64,000 bases of DNA from Acidobacteriota bacterium (GTDB lineage: Bacteria > Acidobacteriota > Terriglobia > Bryobacterales > Bryobacteraceae): assembly GCA_016185425.1 (NCBI GenBank), contig JACPNQ010000037.1, forward strand, positions 124,001-188,000, in the 5' to 3' direction. Below the pieces are notes generated by a model, which worked only from the letters and a program-made list of their open reading frames with translations, searched no databases and was not told the DNA's origin. The stretch's first letter is position 1. Each line of letters begins with the position of its first letter. Below, piece after piece: positions 1 through 9,330 of this stretch. Both the position numbers and the translations under genes were made by a program.

Positions 1-847
1 ACGGGCCGGCGAATTTCGTTCCACCTCTCTTGCCATTCGCGGCTCCTTCCGGAGCCTCCTCACCAACCTTCTCCACATCCATACCTCCAACTTCGAACTC
101 GAAACCGCCTATGCCGGTGCCGCGCATGCGTTTCAGGTCTTGCGCAATAGCGATCCCGCATTCGCCCCCAGCGTCTGGCTCGATCAGCCGCGTTATCGCG
201 CCCGTGTTCCCTGGAATGCCGATCTGGTTCATCAATGGCTGGAGCCCTACTGGGACGCATTCCCGGCGAACGCTCCCGCCATTCCCACCGATCCCGGATT
301 TCTCATCGACCACGGCGAGTCCGAGCCTCATGACTGGCCCCTGGTCGAGCCCCTGCCCAATCCGCCCGCGACCGGTCTCGCCGATGCGTACATCGAACGC
401 CAACAGCATTGGCCCGATTCGGTTCTCGCCGCCTTCTGGACAAAGGAACGCAATAGACTCCAGGAAGCCGGATCGAGCGTCGCTCAATACGCGATAGCGC
501 AGGAATGCGAGATGAGCTTTTCTGTCGAGGCGACGCGACACTTTCTGGAATACTCCGCCCATCTTGCGCCCCTCCGCGCCAAAGCGAACCACGCCTGGGA
601 GGGCACCGAGGCAAGCCGCGATGGCCTGGAGAAGGCCCTTGCCGTCTCGTTCGCCCTTACCGGCCTGACTTATGAAGAAATCCTCGCCACGCCGCGCATC
701 CGCGATTTCATCGAAAACAACCTCAATCCGCGTCTGCAGCAGGGCTCGGAAGGCTTCGGAGCGATGGACGGCGAAGCCGGCTTTGATCTCCTCCGTCACT
801 GTTATCCATGGCAGGCAGTAAGGGGTTTTGTCGATTTTTACGCGTAG
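1..847 (+). CDS. Unrecognised protein, 5' end outside the window
   Basis: The reading frame is open from base 2 to the TAG at 845-847, so the gene starts upstream and about 281 C-terminal residues are visible. I do not recognise the family. The visible part is rich in Trp, Pro and charged residues, has no membrane segment or signal, and ends in an aromatic stretch (FVDFYA). An internal TTG at 140 could act as a start but the frame upstream reads as ordinary coding sequence. It lies 37 bp before a spike-like beta-helix gene and a PAAR-like gene in the same direction, so a role in an injection-system tip or cargo-loading cassette is possible; that is inference from position only. Confidence 0.6.
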   Translation, partial: RAGEFRSTSLAIRGSFRSLLTNLLHIHTSNFELETAYAGAAHAFQVLRNSDPAFAPSVWLDQPRYRARVPWNADLVHQWLEPYWDAFPANAPAIPTDPGFLIDHGESEPHDWPLVEPLPNPPATGLADAYIERQQHWPDSVLAAFWTKERNRLQEAGSSVAQYAIAQECEMSFSVEATRHFLEYSAHLAPLRAKANHAWEGTEASRDGLEKALAVSFALTGLTYEEILATPRIRDFIENNLNPRLQQGSEGFGAMDGEAGFDLLRHCYPWQAVRGFVDFYA

Positions 848-883
848 ATTCGTGGTACCCTTTTGCCCAGGAGCAACCAGCCG

Positions 884-1219
884 ATGCCATCCCAATCCTT
901 AGACCTGCAGAATGCAAGAACGCTCACGATTACGGAATCAGACCAGGGGGAGCTCGTAGAAATCCACGGCTCCGGCGGCCAGGTGGAGCTCCGAATCCGC
1001 CTCACTCCGGAAGGCCCGGTCCTTCAAATGGAGAGTGTGCGTCTCTCTTTGAAGGCGGCCGAGAACGTCGATGTGGCCTGCAAGAATTTCGAGGTTCGCG
1101 CTACCGAAGGCGTCGACGTCCATTCCGATGGCGGAATGCGTCTTAGCGGCCAGGCAGATGTCCGTGTCGACTCCGCGGGCAATGTCATCGTGAAAGGCGA
1201 GATGATCTACCTGAACTAA
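884..1219 (+). CDS. Small beta-helix, VgrG-tail-like protein
   Basis: 111 residues. I chose the ATG at 884 because AGGAG (869-873) lies 10 bases upstream; a TTG at 863 is the alternative. The C-terminal two thirds consist of short alternating hydrophobic/polar strands (VRLSLKAAENVDVAC, FEVRATEGVDVHS, MRLSGQADVRVDS, NVIVKGEMIYLN), the pattern seen in the triple-stranded beta-helix at the tip of VgrG and gp5 spikes. No enzymatic motif is seen. It ends one base before a PAAR-like gene, which supports a spike role, since PAAR proteins cap such helices. It may act as a free-standing spike segment. Family assignment is by pattern only. Confidence 0.5.
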   Translation: MPSQSLDLQNARTLTITESDQGELVEIHGSGGQVELRIRLTPEGPVLQMESVRLSLKAAENVDVACKNFEVRATEGVDVHSDGGMRLSGQADVRVDSAGNVIVKGEMIYLN

Positions 1220-1220
1220 T

Positions 1221-1607
1221 ATGCCTCCAGCCGCACGCAAAACCGATAACGTCCTGCACGACAGTCCGCACTGTCACGCGCCCATCCACCCGGCTGCGCC
1301 CGTCCCAACACCCCTCGCCCATCCTCCCATTCCCCATCCGATTATTTCGGCGACAGCTCCAACGGTGAAGATAAACAATTTGGAGGCGGCGATCGTCACC
1401 AGCATTACAAAGGTCTGCACGATGCCGAGTTGTGTGCCTAACGGCCCCGGAATGGTGGCAAAGGGTTCAACGACAGTCCTGATTTTGGGACTTCCGGCGG
1501 CTCGCCTCGGCGACATGGTTGCATGGTCCGGCTGCGTTGCGCCTATCCCCAGCCCCACCGGCAAGATCATCCCTCCGTGCTCGCCGGATGTAATCATCGG
1601 CGGCTGA
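1221..1607 (+). CDS. PAAR-like spike-tip protein
   Basis: 128 residues with an ATG one base after the preceding stop, so probably translationally coupled. The sequence is Gly/Pro/His/Cys rich and has the PAAR-family layout: an N-terminal PPAARKTD segment, a His-rich patch (HDSPHCHAPIH), several short strand-turn units, and a second LPAARLGD motif before a Cys/Pro-rich end with a terminal VIIGG. PAAR proteins form a metal-bound cone at the tip of type VI secretion and related contractile systems. No sheath, tube or baseplate gene lies in the window, so the machine it would serve is either upstream or elsewhere in the genome. Confidence 0.65.
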   Translation: MPPAARKTDNVLHDSPHCHAPIHPAAPVPTPLAHPPIPHPIISATAPTVKINNLEAAIVTSITKVCTMPSCVPNGPGMVAKGSTTVLILGLPAARLGDMVAWSGCVAPIPSPTGKIIPPCSPDVIIGG

Positions 1608-1616
1608 TTTTTCCCC

Positions 1617-2669
1617 GTGCGTCTTGAACATTGCGAACGCCTCCAGCCTCTATGTCCGGTGTGCTGGATCACGCGCCAGTCTGCCTCAACGCTGCGAGTC
1701 ACCCATGCCGTCCGCAAAGAAGGCGACGACATTCACGAGGGAGCGCTCGTCTGCCCCGAACGCCTCTGTCAGCGCGAATACCCAATCATCGACGGTATCC
1801 CCATCATCCTTGCCAACCCCGCCTCCTGGGCCGAGAATCAGCTCCCCTACGTCCTTCGCCGGGACGATCTCACCACCTTCACCCAATCCATTCTCGGTGA
1901 CCTCGCCGGCGCTGGCTCTCCCTTCGATCGCGAACGCGGCAACAACGGCATCTACGCCCACGCGCACTGGGCGCTGGAGGACCCCGCGTATCTCCAACTC
2001 TTCCGCGCTGCCAGAGCCCTCCTCACTCATCCTCCCAGCGGCCTCTGGCTCGACATCGGGTGCTCTACGGGTCGCGGCACCTTCGAACTCGCCAACATAA
2101 CCAGTGAGCTCGCCGCCGGCATCGATCTGAACTTCTCCATGCTTCGTCTCGCCGAGTCCATTCGCCGCACCGGCCGCGCCCGCTACGCCCGCCGCCGCGT
2201 CGGCCTCGCATTCGATTTCGTTGACGATCCCGTCCCGCCATTCGACGCACGCAACATCAGCTTCTGGTGTGCCGACGTCTCCACCATTCCTTTCGCCGCG
2301 GGCACGTTCAGCGGCGCCCTCTCCATGAATATGCTCGATTGCGTGCCGCAGCCGCTCCAGCTCCTCTGCGAAACGGGCCGCGTTCTCCAGCCTGGCGCCG
2401 AAGCGGTCCTCGCCACTCCGTTTGATTGGGCCGCCGGCGCCACCGAAGCCGCCGCATGGCTCGGCGGCCACGGCCAGCGCGCGCCGCATCAGGGCTCCTC
2501 ACTTGCCGAACTCCGCCGCGTCCTCTCACCCGATTGCCAGGCCGGCCTCGATACGGGTCTCTTCATTGAGGCCGAGGCCGACGACATCCAATGGCGCCTG
2601 CGCACGCATGAACGCGCCATTACCGAATATCAGGTCTATCTCGCCCGCCTTCGCCGCAAAACCGTCTAG
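1617..2669 (+). CDS. Trm112-like zinc domain + SAM-dependent methyltransferase
   Basis: 350 residues from a GTG start. The first 70 residues carry two Cys pairs (CPVC, C13/C16; CPERLC, C47/C52) followed by YPIIDGIPIIL, the signature of a Trm112-like zinc-ribbon segment. The rest is a class I methyltransferase: motif I is LWLDIGCSTGRG, an acidic strand end occurs at the AGIDLN position, and a post-motif region reads SFWCADVSTIPF. The substrate cannot be told from sequence. It begins 9 bp after the PAAR-like gene and overlaps by 4 bp, convergently, the radical SAM gene on the other strand. It may modify a product of the cassette, but that is inference. Confidence 0.75.
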   Translation: MRLEHCERLQPLCPVCWITRQSASTLRVTHAVRKEGDDIHEGALVCPERLCQREYPIIDGIPIILANPASWAENQLPYVLRRDDLTTFTQSILGDLAGAGSPFDRERGNNGIYAHAHWALEDPAYLQLFRAARALLTHPPSGLWLDIGCSTGRGTFELANITSELAAGIDLNFSMLRLAESIRRTGRARYARRRVGLAFDFVDDPVPPFDARNISFWCADVSTIPFAAGTFSGALSMNMLDCVPQPLQLLCETGRVLQPGAEAVLATPFDWAAGATEAAAWLGGHGQRAPHQGSSLAELRRVLSPDCQAGLDTGLFIEAEADDIQWRLRTHERAITEYQVYLARLRRKTV

Positions 2670-3979
2670 CCGTTCCGTGCCACGACATAAGCGTGATCCA
2701 CCAGCGGCACACCGCCCCAGCGTTCCCGCTCTTGCCGCACGCGCAGCGCTGTGAACTTGTCGTAGACCTCGTCAATATCTGTCTGTTGCAACCCCGGCAG
2801 ATCCAGAATCGATTCCCGGTGATTCGCCGGACGCGTCAAGTAGTCCTTCGGCAAATAGCCCTTCTGCAAACACGTCTGGAAAAGATGCGTCCCGGGATAC
2901 GGATAAAACACGAAGAAGCCAAGATCGTAACTCGGCAGCTCTTCGGCAAGCGTGTAGGTTTCGTGCATCTCCTCCCGCGTCTCGCCCGGCAGCCCCATCA
3001 TGTAGTTCGCAATCACGCGAATCCCCGCCTCGTTCGTCCACCGGAAAACATCGCGGAACCGCTGATTCGTCACGGGCCGATGCATAATCTCCCGCCGCAC
3101 ACGCTCACTCCCGCTCTCCACGCCGTATGTAATCTGCTGGCATCCCGCCTCGGCCAGCATATGTACCATCCTTTCGTTCACCGTCTCCACGCGCGCATGA
3201 AGACAGAACGGCACGGCAAACTCTTCTTTGTACCGGCGGCAGAACTCCTTCACCCACGGATGATTAATGGTGAACGTATCGTCCAGGAAGATTACGAAGC
3301 TCAGTTTCCCCGCCTCCCGCAGTTCCCGCAATTCCGCGAACACGTTTTCGTGCGAACGCCGCCGTCCGTATTCCGCGGTCCCCTCATACAACTCGTTAAA
3401 CATCCGCGCCCCGCAATAGGTACAGGGGAACGGACACCCGCGCTGTGTCGAAAGCTGCACCACACCCGGGGGTTCGTCCAGCAGATCCCGCGCCGCGAAA
3501 GGCAGCCGGTCCAGCGGTTCCACCGGCTTCCGCAGCACCGGGCGAAATCCTCCGCGAACCCAGATATTCTCCAATCCGTGCGCGCTTCGCCCCGCCCCCA
3601 GCGTCTGCACCAGCTCCAACAGCGCCAGCTCCCCTTCGCCCAAGCAGGCAAAATCAAACCCCGGCGCGGCCAATACTGCTTCCGGTGAAAACGTTGCGTG
3701 CAGTCCGCCAGCCACCACCGGAACGTCCACCACTTCCCGAATCATCCCCACCAGATGCCGTGCCCGCAACCACTGCCGTGTCGTCATCGAAACGCCCAAC
3801 AGCTCCGGCCCCGCATCGCGCGCCATCCGTATGACTTCCCCATCCGTCATATCCATGCGCGCCCGCACCAGCACCGCTTCGTGCCCATGCTCTCGCAGAT
3901 ACGCGGCAAGAAAAGCGGGACCCAGCGACGCCATCGCCCATTCGCTCTCCGTATCCACCTCTAGGAACACAACGCGCAT
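2666..3979 (-). CDS. B12-binding-domain-type radical SAM protein
   Basis: 437 residues. The first 130 residues look like the Rossmann-type cobalamin-binding region found in this superfamily (GPAFLAAYLREHGHEAVLV, VVAGGLHATFSPEA, FACLGEGE), although the DxHxxG base-off motif is not visible. The radical SAM cluster motif is GCPFPCTYC (C182, C186, C189), followed by a TIM-barrel with FLDDTF, ITYGVESGSERV and a GLPGET motif. Such enzymes perform methylation, ring or chain rearrangement reactions in natural-product, lipid or cofactor pathways; the substrate is unknown. It is divergent from the Oar-like receptor gene with 52 bp between starts. Confidence 0.85.
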   Translation of the reverse strand: MRVVFLEVDTESEWAMASLGPAFLAAYLREHGHEAVLVRARMDMTDGEVIRMARDAGPELLGVSMTTRQWLRARHLVGMIREVVDVPVVAGGLHATFSPEAVLAAPGFDFACLGEGELALLELVQTLGAGRSAHGLENIWVRGGFRPVLRKPVEPLDRLPFAARDLLDEPPGVVQLSTQRGCPFPCTYCGARMFNELYEGTAEYGRRRSHENVFAELRELREAGKLSFVIFLDDTFTINHPWVKEFCRRYKEEFAVPFCLHARVETVNERMVHMLAEAGCQQITYGVESGSERVRREIMHRPVTNQRFRDVFRWTNEAGIRVIANYMMGLPGETREEMHETYTLAEELPSYDLGFFVFYPYPGTHLFQTCLQKGYLPKDYLTRPANHRESILDLPGLQQTDIDEVYDKFTALRVRQERERWGGVPLVDHAYVVARNG

Positions 3980-4031
3980 ATCGATCCTGAGCGTAACACG
4001 GCCGAAAAATGAAGTTGCTACACTGCGTCCA

Positions 4032-7000
4032 ATGGTACGCGTAACGGGGTTGTTTGTCTTGATTTGTCTCTCGGTCCTCGCTCAGGAGATCACCGGTTCG
4101 CTTACCGGCATCGTCACCGACGCGGCCGGAGGCGCCATCGCCAACGCCGAAGTCGTCTCCACCCACTCGGAGACCGGCGCCAAGCGCCGCACCCATACCA
4201 ATGCCGACGGCCAGTTCACTCTTCCGTCACTTCCTATCGGCGGCTACACGCTCGACGTCACCTTCGCCGGTTTCAAACCCGCCCGCCAGTCCAATATCAC
4301 TCTTCACATCAGTGACCACGTCCGCGCCGACTTCAAGCTCCACCCCGGCGATGTCACGCAGTCTGTCACGGTCGAGGAGAACGCCGCCCTCGTCTCCACA
4401 GAAACCAGTGAGCAGGGCGGCATCATTTCGGGCGACCAGGTGCGCGAGCTCCAACTCAACGGCCGCAGTTTCATGTCGTTGATCGAACTGCTCCCCGGCG
4501 TCTCCTCCGACCTGCCGGACCGCGTCGATCCCAACACGCCTCCCTCCATCTCCATCAACGGCGCCCGCAACTCCGCCAGCGCCTTTACCATCGACGGCGG
4601 CAATAATTCCGATGTCATTGTCGGCTCGGGCTCCCTCAACACATTCACCAGCGTCGATACTATCGCCGAATTCAAGATCGTCACCTCCACCTTCGCCGCC
4701 GAATACGGACGCGGCGGCTTCTCGCAGGTCAATGTCGTCACTCGCGGAGGCACACGCAACTTCCACGGCTCGCTCTATCACTTCCACCGTAACGACGCTC
4801 TGGACGCCCGCGACTTCCTCACGCACCAGGTCCTGCCGCTGAAGCTCAATAACTTCGGCTACAACTTCCACGGCCCAGTCTCGTTCCGCAACTACAACCG
4901 GAACCGTTCGAAGACATTCTTCTTTTGGACACAGGAGTTCAACCGCATCATCACACGCGGCGACGCCGTCAACACGCAGGTTCCGGAACTCGCCCATCGG
5001 AATGGCGACTTCTCCAGCCTCGGCCCCGGTCGCGACGGGGCATTCGGCACAGCCGACGATCCCGTCGTCGATCCCGATACCCTCCTCGGCTTTCCTGGCG
5101 GCAAAATCCCCACCAGCCGGATTAACCCCATCGGCAAGAAATTAGCGGATCTCTATCCGGCACCGAATTTCAAAGGCCCAGGCACGCTCAACTACACCTC
5201 CGCCGCGGGCGCCTCGCAATGGTGGCGCGAGCACATGCTCCGCATCGACCACAACTTCTCGGAAAATTTCCGCTTCTACGGACGCGTGACGCTCGACAAC
5301 TCCGACGTCGATAATCCCTACGGAGGCTGGCAGACCACTCAAGTCGGCACTCGCTTTCCCGGCGTCAATCAAACGTTCTCAAACGTTAACGGCCGGAACG
5401 TGAATTTAAACCTCACCAAAATCCTCGGCTCCGGCCTGCTCAGTGAGACCATCGCTACGTACTCCACGCGGCTTATCACGCAGGATCCCGTGAACCCCGA
5501 CGTCGATCGCACAGCACTTGGCGTTCATCTGCCGAAGCTCTTCGACAACGGCATCAATACGATTCCCAACGTCGCGCTCGGCGGCAACTACGCCACGCTT
5601 AATGTCAGCCGCCCCTGGCTCAAGCGTCTCTTCAATTTCGACCTCACCAGCAACCTCACGAAACTCGCCGGCAAACACGTCGTCAAAACCGGTGTTGCTA
5701 TCGGCTACGGCGGCAACCGCGAGAATCCTACCGGTCCCCTCACCAACGGCCAGTTCAGCTACACCACGAATTTCTCCAAGCATCCCGTCGCCAACTTGCT
5801 TCTCGGCTATCCCAACAGCTATTCGGAAGCCGAGCGCGCCGTTGTCTCCCACGCCCGCTTCGGGATGCTCGAAGCCTTCCTTCAGGATGATTTCCGCATT
5901 CACCCGCGCCTCATGCTCAACATCGGCGTGCGCTACTCGTCCTACTTCAACCCCTGGGACACCCTGAACACGCTCACCAATTTCCTGCCCGGTCTCTATG
6001 ACCCCGCCAAGGCCGTTCGCATCAACCCGGCCAACGGCCAGCGTGTTCCCAACACAGGCGATCCGCTCAACGGCATCATCATCGCCGGTCAGAACTCGCC
6101 GTACGGGAAGAAGATCACGAACGATCTCCACAACCTCTGGGCGCCGCGCTTCGGGTTCTCCTGGGACCCCACGGGCCGCAAGAAAACTGTTCTCCGCGGC
6201 GGCTATGGCATCAACTACACTCGCCCCTTGATCGGCAGCTTCATCAACAACGCTTTCGACAACATCCCCTATAACCGCAGCGTCACCGTCCAACAGCCTT
6301 CGTTCACGGACCTCGCCGGATCGCTCGCCGGGGATCCGGCTCCCGGCCTCACCGTCATGGCCGCGCCGCTCGCGGCGCCTTATGTGCAGCAGCGGGCCCT
6401 GGGCGTCGAACATCAAATGGCGAAGAGTTCCATCGTCAAGATCTCCTACGTCGCCAGCAAAAGCACGCACCTTCTCCGCCCGCTCAATCTCAACAATCCC
6501 ATTCCCCGCGCCGCCACCGGAGGCATCAACGTCAACGCCGTCCGCCCCTACCTTGGCTATGGCGCCATCACGGAACGCCAGCCCACCGCCAACGCGAACT
6601 ACAACTCTCTCCAAGTAAGCGTCAACCGCCGCATGACGCGCCGCTTTATCGTCACCGGTTCCTACACGTTCTCAAAGAGCATCGACAATGCTTCCAGCGA
6701 TCGCGGCGGCTCCGATGTTCCGCCCAATACGCAGAACGCCGCCGTCGAGCGCGGCGTCTCCGACTTCGACCGCAGGCATATTCTCACCGCCAGCTATATC
6801 TACGAAATCCCTCGTGTTACTCGCAGCCGCGCCGCCGGCTTGTTCGTTAACGGCTGGCAGGTCTCCGGTATCACACGCATCAATTCCGGTCCTCCCTTCG
6901 ATGTCACCATGTCCACCGACGTCGCCGGCATCGGAGCTGTGCAGAATCAACGCCCGAACCTCATTGCGCCGATCGCTTATCCGAAAACGGTGGAGCAGTG

Positions 7001-7316
7001 GTTCAGCGTAAACTCCTTCGGCCGCCCGGCGTCAGGCACATTCGGCAACCTTGGCCGCAACACGCTTCGCCGGCCGGGTATCCACCGCTGGGATGCATCG
7101 TTGATGAAGTACTTCTACTTCGACGAGAAGCGGAAGAGTTACGTGCAGTTCCGCGCCGAATTCTTCAACGTTCCCAATCATCCCAGCTTCACGACGGTAG
7201 GCACCGCGCTCACTACAACCGCCAGCGGTGTGGACACCACGCAGAATAGCTTCGGCGCCGTCACCGGCACCCGGGATGCGCGAGTGCTACAGTTTGGATT
7301 GAAACTCTATTTCTGA
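4032..7316 (+). CDS. Oar-like TonB-dependent outer-membrane receptor
   Basis: 1094 residues from the ATG at 4032; further in-frame upstream codons lie antisense to the radical SAM gene and are rejected. There is a signal peptide (hydrophobic LFVLICLSVLAQ), then a carboxypeptidase-regulatory-like beta-sandwich (TGIVTDAAGGAIANAEV to about residue 100), a plug domain (INGARNSASAFTIDGGNN, AEFKIVTSTFAAEYGRGG) and a long beta-barrel finishing VLQFGLKLYF with a terminal aromatic residue. This is the architecture of the greatly expanded Oar-like receptors of Acidobacteriota, presumed to import or bind large substrates. The ligand is unknown. Confidence 0.88.
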   Translation: MVRVTGLFVLICLSVLAQEITGSLTGIVTDAAGGAIANAEVVSTHSETGAKRRTHTNADGQFTLPSLPIGGYTLDVTFAGFKPARQSNITLHISDHVRADFKLHPGDVTQSVTVEENAALVSTETSEQGGIISGDQVRELQLNGRSFMSLIELLPGVSSDLPDRVDPNTPPSISINGARNSASAFTIDGGNNSDVIVGSGSLNTFTSVDTIAEFKIVTSTFAAEYGRGGFSQVNVVTRGGTRNFHGSLYHFHRNDALDARDFLTHQVLPLKLNNFGYNFHGPVSFRNYNRNRSKTFFFWTQEFNRIITRGDAVNTQVPELAHRNGDFSSLGPGRDGAFGTADDPVVDPDTLLGFPGGKIPTSRINPIGKKLADLYPAPNFKGPGTLNYTSAAGASQWWREHMLRIDHNFSENFRFYGRVTLDNSDVDNPYGGWQTTQVGTRFPGVNQTFSNVNGRNVNLNLTKILGSGLLSETIATYSTRLITQDPVNPDVDRTALGVHLPKLFDNGINTIPNVALGGNYATLNVSRPWLKRLFNFDLTSNLTKLAGKHVVKTGVAIGYGGNRENPTGPLTNGQFSYTTNFSKHPVANLLLGYPNSYSEAERAVVSHARFGMLEAFLQDDFRIHPRLMLNIGVRYSSYFNPWDTLNTLTNFLPGLYDPAKAVRINPANGQRVPNTGDPLNGIIIAGQNSPYGKKITNDLHNLWAPRFGFSWDPTGRKKTVLRGGYGINYTRPLIGSFINNAFDNIPYNRSVTVQQPSFTDLAGSLAGDPAPGLTVMAAPLAAPYVQQRALGVEHQMAKSSIVKISYVASKSTHLLRPLNLNNPIPRAATGGINVNAVRPYLGYGAITERQPTANANYNSLQVSVNRRMTRRFIVTGSYTFSKSIDNASSDRGGSDVPPNTQNAAVERGVSDFDRRHILTASYIYEIPRVTRSRAAGLFVNGWQVSGITRINSGPPFDVTMSTDVAGIGAVQNQRPNLIAPIAYPKTVEQWFSVNSFGRPASGTFGNLGRNTLRRPGIHRWDASLMKYFYFDEKRKSYVQFRAEFFNVPNHPSFTTVGTALTTTASGVDTTQNSFGAVTGTRDARVLQFGLKLYF

Positions 7317-7331
7317 TCCACTCAGGTGTCC

Positions 7332-7742
7332 ATGGCCAAGTTCGAGCTCACCAAGACCTTAGAAGGCATCAAGGTCAACAAGCGTAGCGGCATTCCCACC
7401 AACGAAAAGATAACTCTCTCCTTCGGGGCAATTATCGAAGATCCGAAGGAAGACCGGGGCAACCTCCGGGTAAGCTACCTCGGGCAAGTTGTCGATGTGA
7501 AGCTGGCCGAAATAACCGGCTGCTACAAACCCATCGACGATGGGGCGATGCCTGCATCCGCGCCGTCCTCCGGCGGCAAGTCATCCACTCCTGCTGACAC
7601 CCGCTTCATACGCTGGGAAGCCATTCCCTCGAACGTCGCCACCCTCCGCGCCAAGGTCCCCGGCGGCTGGCTGGTCTTCGCCGGCAATGGCATGGCGTTT
7701 CTCCCGGACCCTTCGCATGATTGGGACGGATCCTCGCTCTAG
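7332..7742 (+). CDS. Conserved hypothetical protein
   Basis: 136 residues from the ATG at 7332 (an in-frame GTG lies 6 bp upstream). There is no signal peptide or membrane segment. The N-terminal half looks like a small beta-barrel (KITLSFGAIIEDPKEDRGNL, RVSYLGQVVDVKLAEI), then comes a low-complexity Ser/Pro linker (about residues 75-90) and a C-terminal strand pair (WLVFAGNGMAFLPDP). I do not recognise the family. It starts 15 bp after the receptor gene and overlaps the downstream acetyltransferase by 26 bp, so the three could be co-transcribed. Confidence 0.7.
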   Translation: MAKFELTKTLEGIKVNKRSGIPTNEKITLSFGAIIEDPKEDRGNLRVSYLGQVVDVKLAEITGCYKPIDDGAMPASAPSSGGKSSTPADTRFIRWEAIPSNVATLRAKVPGGWLVFAGNGMAFLPDPSHDWDGSSL

Positions 7743-8544
7743 CGCTGTCTTCTCGGACCTCGCGCTCGCCCAGCGCCTGGAGCGAACGGAGGCAAACGCC
7801 GGCGCCAAATTCATTGAGGCTCGGGCCCGTGTCACACCGCACTCTCGCGCCGAATGGATCGAGGTCGCGGGCGCCTACGCCATGTTTGAGGGGAAGGACT
7901 CACCCATCACTCAGACCTTTGGCCTCGGCATTTTCGTTCCGCCCTCGGACGCCGACCTTGATCGCCTGGAGGCGTTCTTCCGTGACCGCGGCGCGCCGGC
8001 GTCCCATGAAGTGAGCCCTCTCGCTGGAGTGGAACTTGCAGCAACGCTGGCCGGGCGTGGTTACAAGCCCATTGAACATACCAGCGTCATGTATCGCACG
8101 GTCGAGACATTGGCGCGCAACGCAAATCCGCGCATCGTAACCCGCCGTCTTGCCGCGGGCGAAGAATCTCTCTGGTCCAGCCTTGCGGCGGATGGCTGGA
8201 GCGACAACCCCGAGCTCCGCGAATATCTTCTCGAACTCGGCGTAGTCGTCGCCGCCGCCGAAGGCGCCATCGCTTTTCTCGCCGAACTCGACGGCCGGGC
8301 GGTTGCCACCGCTGTCCTGCGCTGCGACGGCGGCGTCGCCATGTTCGCCGGCGCGGCGACAATCCCCGATGCCCGCAACCAGGGTGCGCAAGCCGCGCTT
8401 CTCCAGGCTCGTATGGCCTATGGTGCGAGCGCGGGCTGCGATCTCGCTATGATGTGCGCGGCCCCTGGCAGCGCCAGTCAACGCAATGCCGAACGCCAAG
8501 GCTTCCGCATCGCCTACACGCGGACAAAGTGGCGCCTGGGCTAG
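7717..8544 (+). CDS. GNAT-family N-acetyltransferase
   Basis: 275 residues. I chose the ATG at 7717, which lies inside the 3' end of the previous gene, because the conserved protein begins there (TDPRSSAVFSDLALAQRLE). The C-terminal half carries the GNAT fold: a beta-4 segment AVATAVLRCDGGVAMFAGAATIP, a shortened pyrophosphate-binding motif region (RNQGAQAALLQARMAYG, where RxxGxxxxL is the family motif) and the following GCDLAMMCAAPGSASQRNAERQGF. The N-terminal part resembles a degenerate second GNAT domain. The substrate is unknown. Its 3' end overlaps the convergent dioxygenase gene by 4 bp. Confidence 0.8.
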   Translation: MIGTDPRSSAVFSDLALAQRLERTEANAGAKFIEARARVTPHSRAEWIEVAGAYAMFEGKDSPITQTFGLGIFVPPSDADLDRLEAFFRDRGAPASHEVSPLAGVELAATLAGRGYKPIEHTSVMYRTVETLARNANPRIVTRRLAAGEESLWSSLAADGWSDNPELREYLLELGVVVAAAEGAIAFLAELDGRAVATAVLRCDGGVAMFAGAATIPDARNQGAQAALLQARMAYGASAGCDLAMMCAAPGSASQRNAERQGFRIAYTRTKWRLG

Positions 8545-9311
8545 CCGGCCTGCACGCTCAACATCGATATCGACCCGCCGTCCACGCCCGCCACGGGGAA
8601 TGTGATCGGCTCGCCCCGTTGCCGCGCGCCGAGCACGTATAGCAAAGGCAGGTAGTGATCCGGCGTTGGAATCGAAAGCAACGCCTCACGCCCAAGCGTC
8701 TCGTACTCGATCAGCGGCCGTACCTCCTCAGCGAGCATCAAGCCTTTCGCCCGATCCTCGAATTGAATCGCCCAATCATACGGGTCCGGAGCATGACGCC
8801 CCCACGCATAGGTGTGCAGGTTGTGAACCAGGTTGCCGCTGCCGACAATCAGCACGCCCTCTTCGCGCAACGGCGCAATCCGGCGCCCGATGTCGAAATG
8901 AAATGCCGCTGGCTTCGACTCGTCAATGCTTAATTGCACCACCGGAATATCGGCATCCGGATAAACATGGCAAAGTACGGACCACGTGCCATGATCCAAT
9001 CCCCATGAGCCGTCCAGGCTCACTGCAAGCGGCGCCAGCAGTTGCTGCACCCGCCGCGCGAGTTCCGGATCGCCCGGCGCCGGATACCGCACCTGGTACA
9101 GCTCACGCGGAAATCCGCCAAAGTCGTGAATCGTCCTCGGCGCGGTGCTGATCGTCACTCCCGTCCCCGGAACATACCAGTGCGCGGAAATGCAGAGAAT
9201 CGCGCCCGGCCGCTCCGTTTCGATTCCAATCTTCCGCCAAGCCTGCGTATAGGCATTCTCCGCCAGCGCGTTCATCGGATTGCCGTGTCCAAAGAAAATC
9301 GCGGGTAGCAT
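8541..9311 (-). CDS. Extradiol ring-cleavage dioxygenase (DODA/YgiD type)
   Basis: 256 residues, matching the usual ~260 of the YgiD/LigB-type class III extradiol dioxygenases. Visible motifs are FFGHGNPMNA near the N-terminus (metal His), ISAHWYVPG (second metal His), DHGTWSVL, VGSGNLVHNL and PTPDHYLPLLYVLGA. The enzyme would open a catechol-type ring such as 4,5-DOPA using a mononuclear metal centre in the cytoplasm. The start at 9311 is the Met directly before the conserved LPAIFFGHG. It faces a decayed TRIC gene upstream and converges with the acetyltransferase. Confidence 0.88.
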   Translation of the reverse strand: MLPAIFFGHGNPMNALAENAYTQAWRKIGIETERPGAILCISAHWYVPGTGVTISTAPRTIHDFGGFPRELYQVRYPAPGDPELARRVQQLLAPLAVSLDGSWGLDHGTWSVLCHVYPDADIPVVQLSIDESKPAAFHFDIGRRIAPLREEGVLIVGSGNLVHNLHTYAWGRHAPDPYDWAIQFEDRAKGLMLAEEVRPLIEYETLGREALLSIPTPDHYLPLLYVLGARQRGEPITFPVAGVDGGSISMLSVQAG

Positions 9312-9330
9312 CTCGCCCGCGAGTGTAGCA

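Noticed and set aside
1..2669. A complete type VI secretion system
   Set aside because: Only tip-like proteins are visible; no sheath, tube, baseplate or ATPase gene was found.
3831..4031. Upstream extension of the first Oar-like receptor
   Set aside because: These codons lie antisense to the radical SAM gene, and the signal peptide begins at 4032.
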